DNA from: Sphingomonas sp. HF-S4
GTDB taxonomy: Bacteria > Pseudomonadota > Alphaproteobacteria > Sphingomonadales > Sphingomonadaceae
Length of the DNA: 64,000 nucleotides
Direction of reading: 5' to 3'
Assembly: GCF_032911445.1 (NCBI RefSeq)
Contig: NZ_JAWJEJ010000001.1
Coordinates: 2,790,001 to 2,854,000, forward strand
Made by a program: the position numbers and the translations under genes. The stretch's first letter is position 1, and every line of letters begins with the position of its first letter. Below are positions 62,454-64,000 of the stretch, one piece after another. The notes beneath the pieces are model-generated. The model did not search any database and was not told the origin of the DNA. It worked only from the letters and a program-made list of their open reading frames with translations.

Positions 62454-64000
62454 AGGCCGATCCTCGCCAGCAGCATGTCCATCAAGCTCTTGTCCTCCGC
62501 TTTGATCACCTTGGGCGCCAGCCCCATGCACTCCAGGCACCGCGCCTGCACCGATCCGCCCGCCGCCAGCCGCCGTGCGTCGCCCAGCGCCTGGCCGAGC
62601 AGCGCGCGCCGCTCGATCGCGATCCGGCCATACAGATCGGCTCCCGCCGGCTGGTCGGCCCAGTCGTCGTCCTCGCCGCCGCCGCCCATCAGCCCCGCGG
62701 CGAACTGCATCCACGCGCTCGGCGCCTTCTCCAGATACACCGCGTGCACCTTGGCCGGGTCGAGCTTCGCCCGCTTCGCCGCCTCGGCGATCGCGTCGTC
62801 GATCCCGCCGAAGCGGTCGACCAGCTTGAGCTGATGCGCCACCCCGCCGATCCACACCCGGCCCTGGCCGATCTCGTCCACCCGCTGCGGCGTCAGCTTT
62901 CGCGCCTTCGCGACCAGATTGATGAAGCGCGAATAGCCGCTCTCGATCGCCGACTGGAGGATGCGGTCGGTAGCCGCATTGGTCCCGCCCATCACGTCGG
63001 GCTGGCCCGAGAGTGGCGTCGTACGCACCCCGTCGGTGGTCACGCCGATCTTGGCGAGGCTGTTCTCGAAGGTCGGCAGCACTCCGAAGATGCCGATCGA
63101 CCCGGTGATCGTCCCCGGCTCGGCAAAGATCGTGTCGCCCGCAGTCGACACCCAATAGCCGCCGCTCGCCGCGAGGCTGCCCATCGACACCACCACCGGC
63201 AGCCCCTGCGCCTTGGCCTGGAGGATCGTCTGGCGGATCTGCTCGGAGGCCATCGCCGATCCGCCCGGCGAATCGACACGCACCACCAGCGCCTTCAGCT
63301 TCTTCTCGGCGAGCCCCTTGAGCAGCAACCCGCTGACGGTATCGCCCGCCGCGGTCCCCGGACCACCCTTGCCGTCGACGATCTCGCCTGCGACGGTGAT
63401 CACTCCGATCGCGTCGCCGCCGGTCGGCGCCGGATTGGCGACGATCCAGTCGCCGAGCTTGATCGCGTTGAAATTCCCCGCAGGCTTGCCGGCCGGCGCA
63501 CCGGCGATCTCGGCGACGCGCTTGCCGAATGCCAGCCGGTCGCCGACCTTGTCGACCAGCCCATAAGCCAGGTTCGACGCGGCGATGTCGCCGCCCGCCC
63601 CCGCCACGACTTCGTCAGGCTTGCTCAGGTAATCGGCGACCCGCGCCTTGGGTCGCGCCTTGGCGACGTCCTCGCGCCACTGGGTGAACAGCGCGCCATA
63701 CAGCGCTTCGTTCGCCGCACGCGCCTCGGGCGACATGTCGGCGCGCATATAGGGCTCGACCGCCGACTTGAACTTGCCCACCTTGTAGACGTGCGCATTG
63801 ACGCCAAGCTTGTCGATCAGTCCCTTATAATAAAGCTGCGTGCCCCCCGGCCCGGCGAACAGGCTGCCGCCCAGCGGATTGACCCAGATCTCGCTGGCAT
63901 TGGCCGCCAGCCGATACCCCGAATCGGTATAGGCAGTGGCATAGGCAAGCACCGGCTTGCCGCTCGCGCGCACCTTGGCAACGGCGTCGGCGACATCACC
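62450..64000 (-). CDS. sppA: Signal peptide peptidase SppA (67K type), 5' end beyond window
   Basis: At least 516 residues are present and the start lies beyond the right edge. The protein has the two-domain layout of the long SppA. The N-terminal domain has the general-base Lys (VGKFKSAVEPYMRADMS), and the C-terminal domain has the nucleophile Ser (VSMGSLAASGGYWVS) preceded by RVDSPGGSAMASEQ. It degrades signal peptides in the inner membrane. Its stop overlaps the GTG of the acetyltransferase. Confidence 0.92.
   Translation of the reverse strand, partial: GDVADAVAKVRASGKPVLAYATAYTDSGYRLAANASEIWVNPLGGSLFAGPGGTQLYYKGLIDKLGVNAHVYKVGKFKSAVEPYMRADMSPEARAANEALYGALFTQWREDVAKARPKARVADYLSKPDEVVAGAGGDIAASNLAYGLVDKVGDRLAFGKRVAEIAGAPAGKPAGNFNAIKLGDWIVANPAPTGGDAIGVITVAGEIVDGKGGPGTAAGDTVSGLLLKGLAEKKLKALVVRVDSPGGSAMASEQIRQTILQAKAQGLPVVVSMGSLAASGGYWVSTAGDTIFAEPGTITGSIGIFGVLPTFENSLAKIGVTTDGVRTTPLSGQPDVMGGTNAATDRILQSAIESGYSRFINLVAKARKLTPQRVDEIGQGRVWIGGVAHQLKLVDRFGGIDDAIAEAAKRAKLDPAKVHAVYLEKAPSAWMQFAAGLMGGGGEDDDWADQPAGADLYGRIAIERRALLGQALGDARRLAAGGSVQARCLECMGLAPKVIKAEDKSLMDMLLARIGL

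Overview
The window looks like a stretch of chromosome from a Sphingomonas-type alphaproteobacterium. The evidence is very high G+C with strongly GC-biased third codon positions, many genes chained by 4-base ATGA/GTGA overlaps, the zapE-mdh-sucD-odhA-odhB-lpd order of the TCA genes, a FecI/FecR/TonB-receptor set, an inositol-phosphorylceramide-synthase-like PAP2 protein, and intergenic palindromes of the kind I associate with sphingomonad genomes. There is no rRNA, CRISPR array, transposase, integrase or prophage block. One tRNA (Gln, anticodon TTG) is present.

Layout. 1-6.7 kb (minus): a cell-surface signalling set (ECF sigma factor, FecR-like regulator, STN-bearing TonB-dependent receptor), followed in the same direction by a trimeric autotransporter adhesin cut by the left edge; an M23 peptidase lies upstream. 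6.9-19.6 kb (plus): an unbroken glycan operon: HpcH-type aldolase, inositol-monophosphatase-like phosphatase, Wza-like exporter, Wzz-like chain-length protein, GT2, a multi-membrane-span glycosyltransferase, NAD epimerase, acetolactate-synthase-like ThDP enzyme, GtrA, methyltransferase and an ArnT-like glycosyltransferase. No Wzx, Wzy or Wzc kinase is seen. Convergent to it is the PAP2 membrane protein. 20.9-34.4 kb: housekeeping and stress genes (MFS, serine acetyltransferase, formylglycine-generating enzyme, IlvE, MarR, hemerythrin, tspO-ubiK-ybjN-proC, TlyA, lysozyme, DUF3140, H1-like protein, glycine-zipper lipoprotein, OsmC, a degenerate RBBP9-like hydrolase).

34.4-42.3 kb (minus): a type I secretion ABC transporter and HlyD adaptor beside their probable substrate, a 1558-residue ExeM/NucH-like nuclease ending in RTX repeats. 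42.7-45.4 kb: a C13 (legumain-like) peptidase, a ClpP-like protein lacking the usual Asp, and a divergent SDR/ArsR pair with a clear palindromic operator. 45.5-58.6 kb (plus): sdhB, zapE, mdh, sucD, odhA, odhB and lpd, interrupted between zapE and mdh by a GH2 glycosidase and an HxlR/VOC pair. sdhA and sucC are not in the window. 58.6-64 kb: a DUF2314-like protein, a beta-lactamase-fold serine hydrolase, YoaK-like and TRIC-like membrane proteins, a PAT-like acetyltransferase and the 3' part of sppA.

For novelty, the strongest leads are: (i) a 153-bp palindromic repeat lying in frame at the 5' end of a glycosyltransferase gene in the glycan operon; (ii) the pairing of a pyruvate-aldolase-like and an acetolactate-synthase-like enzyme in one glycan operon, suggesting an unusual C-C-extended sugar; (iii) a clover-shaped palindromic element near 26.4 kb; and (iv) a Fur-box-like perfect palindrome before mdh.
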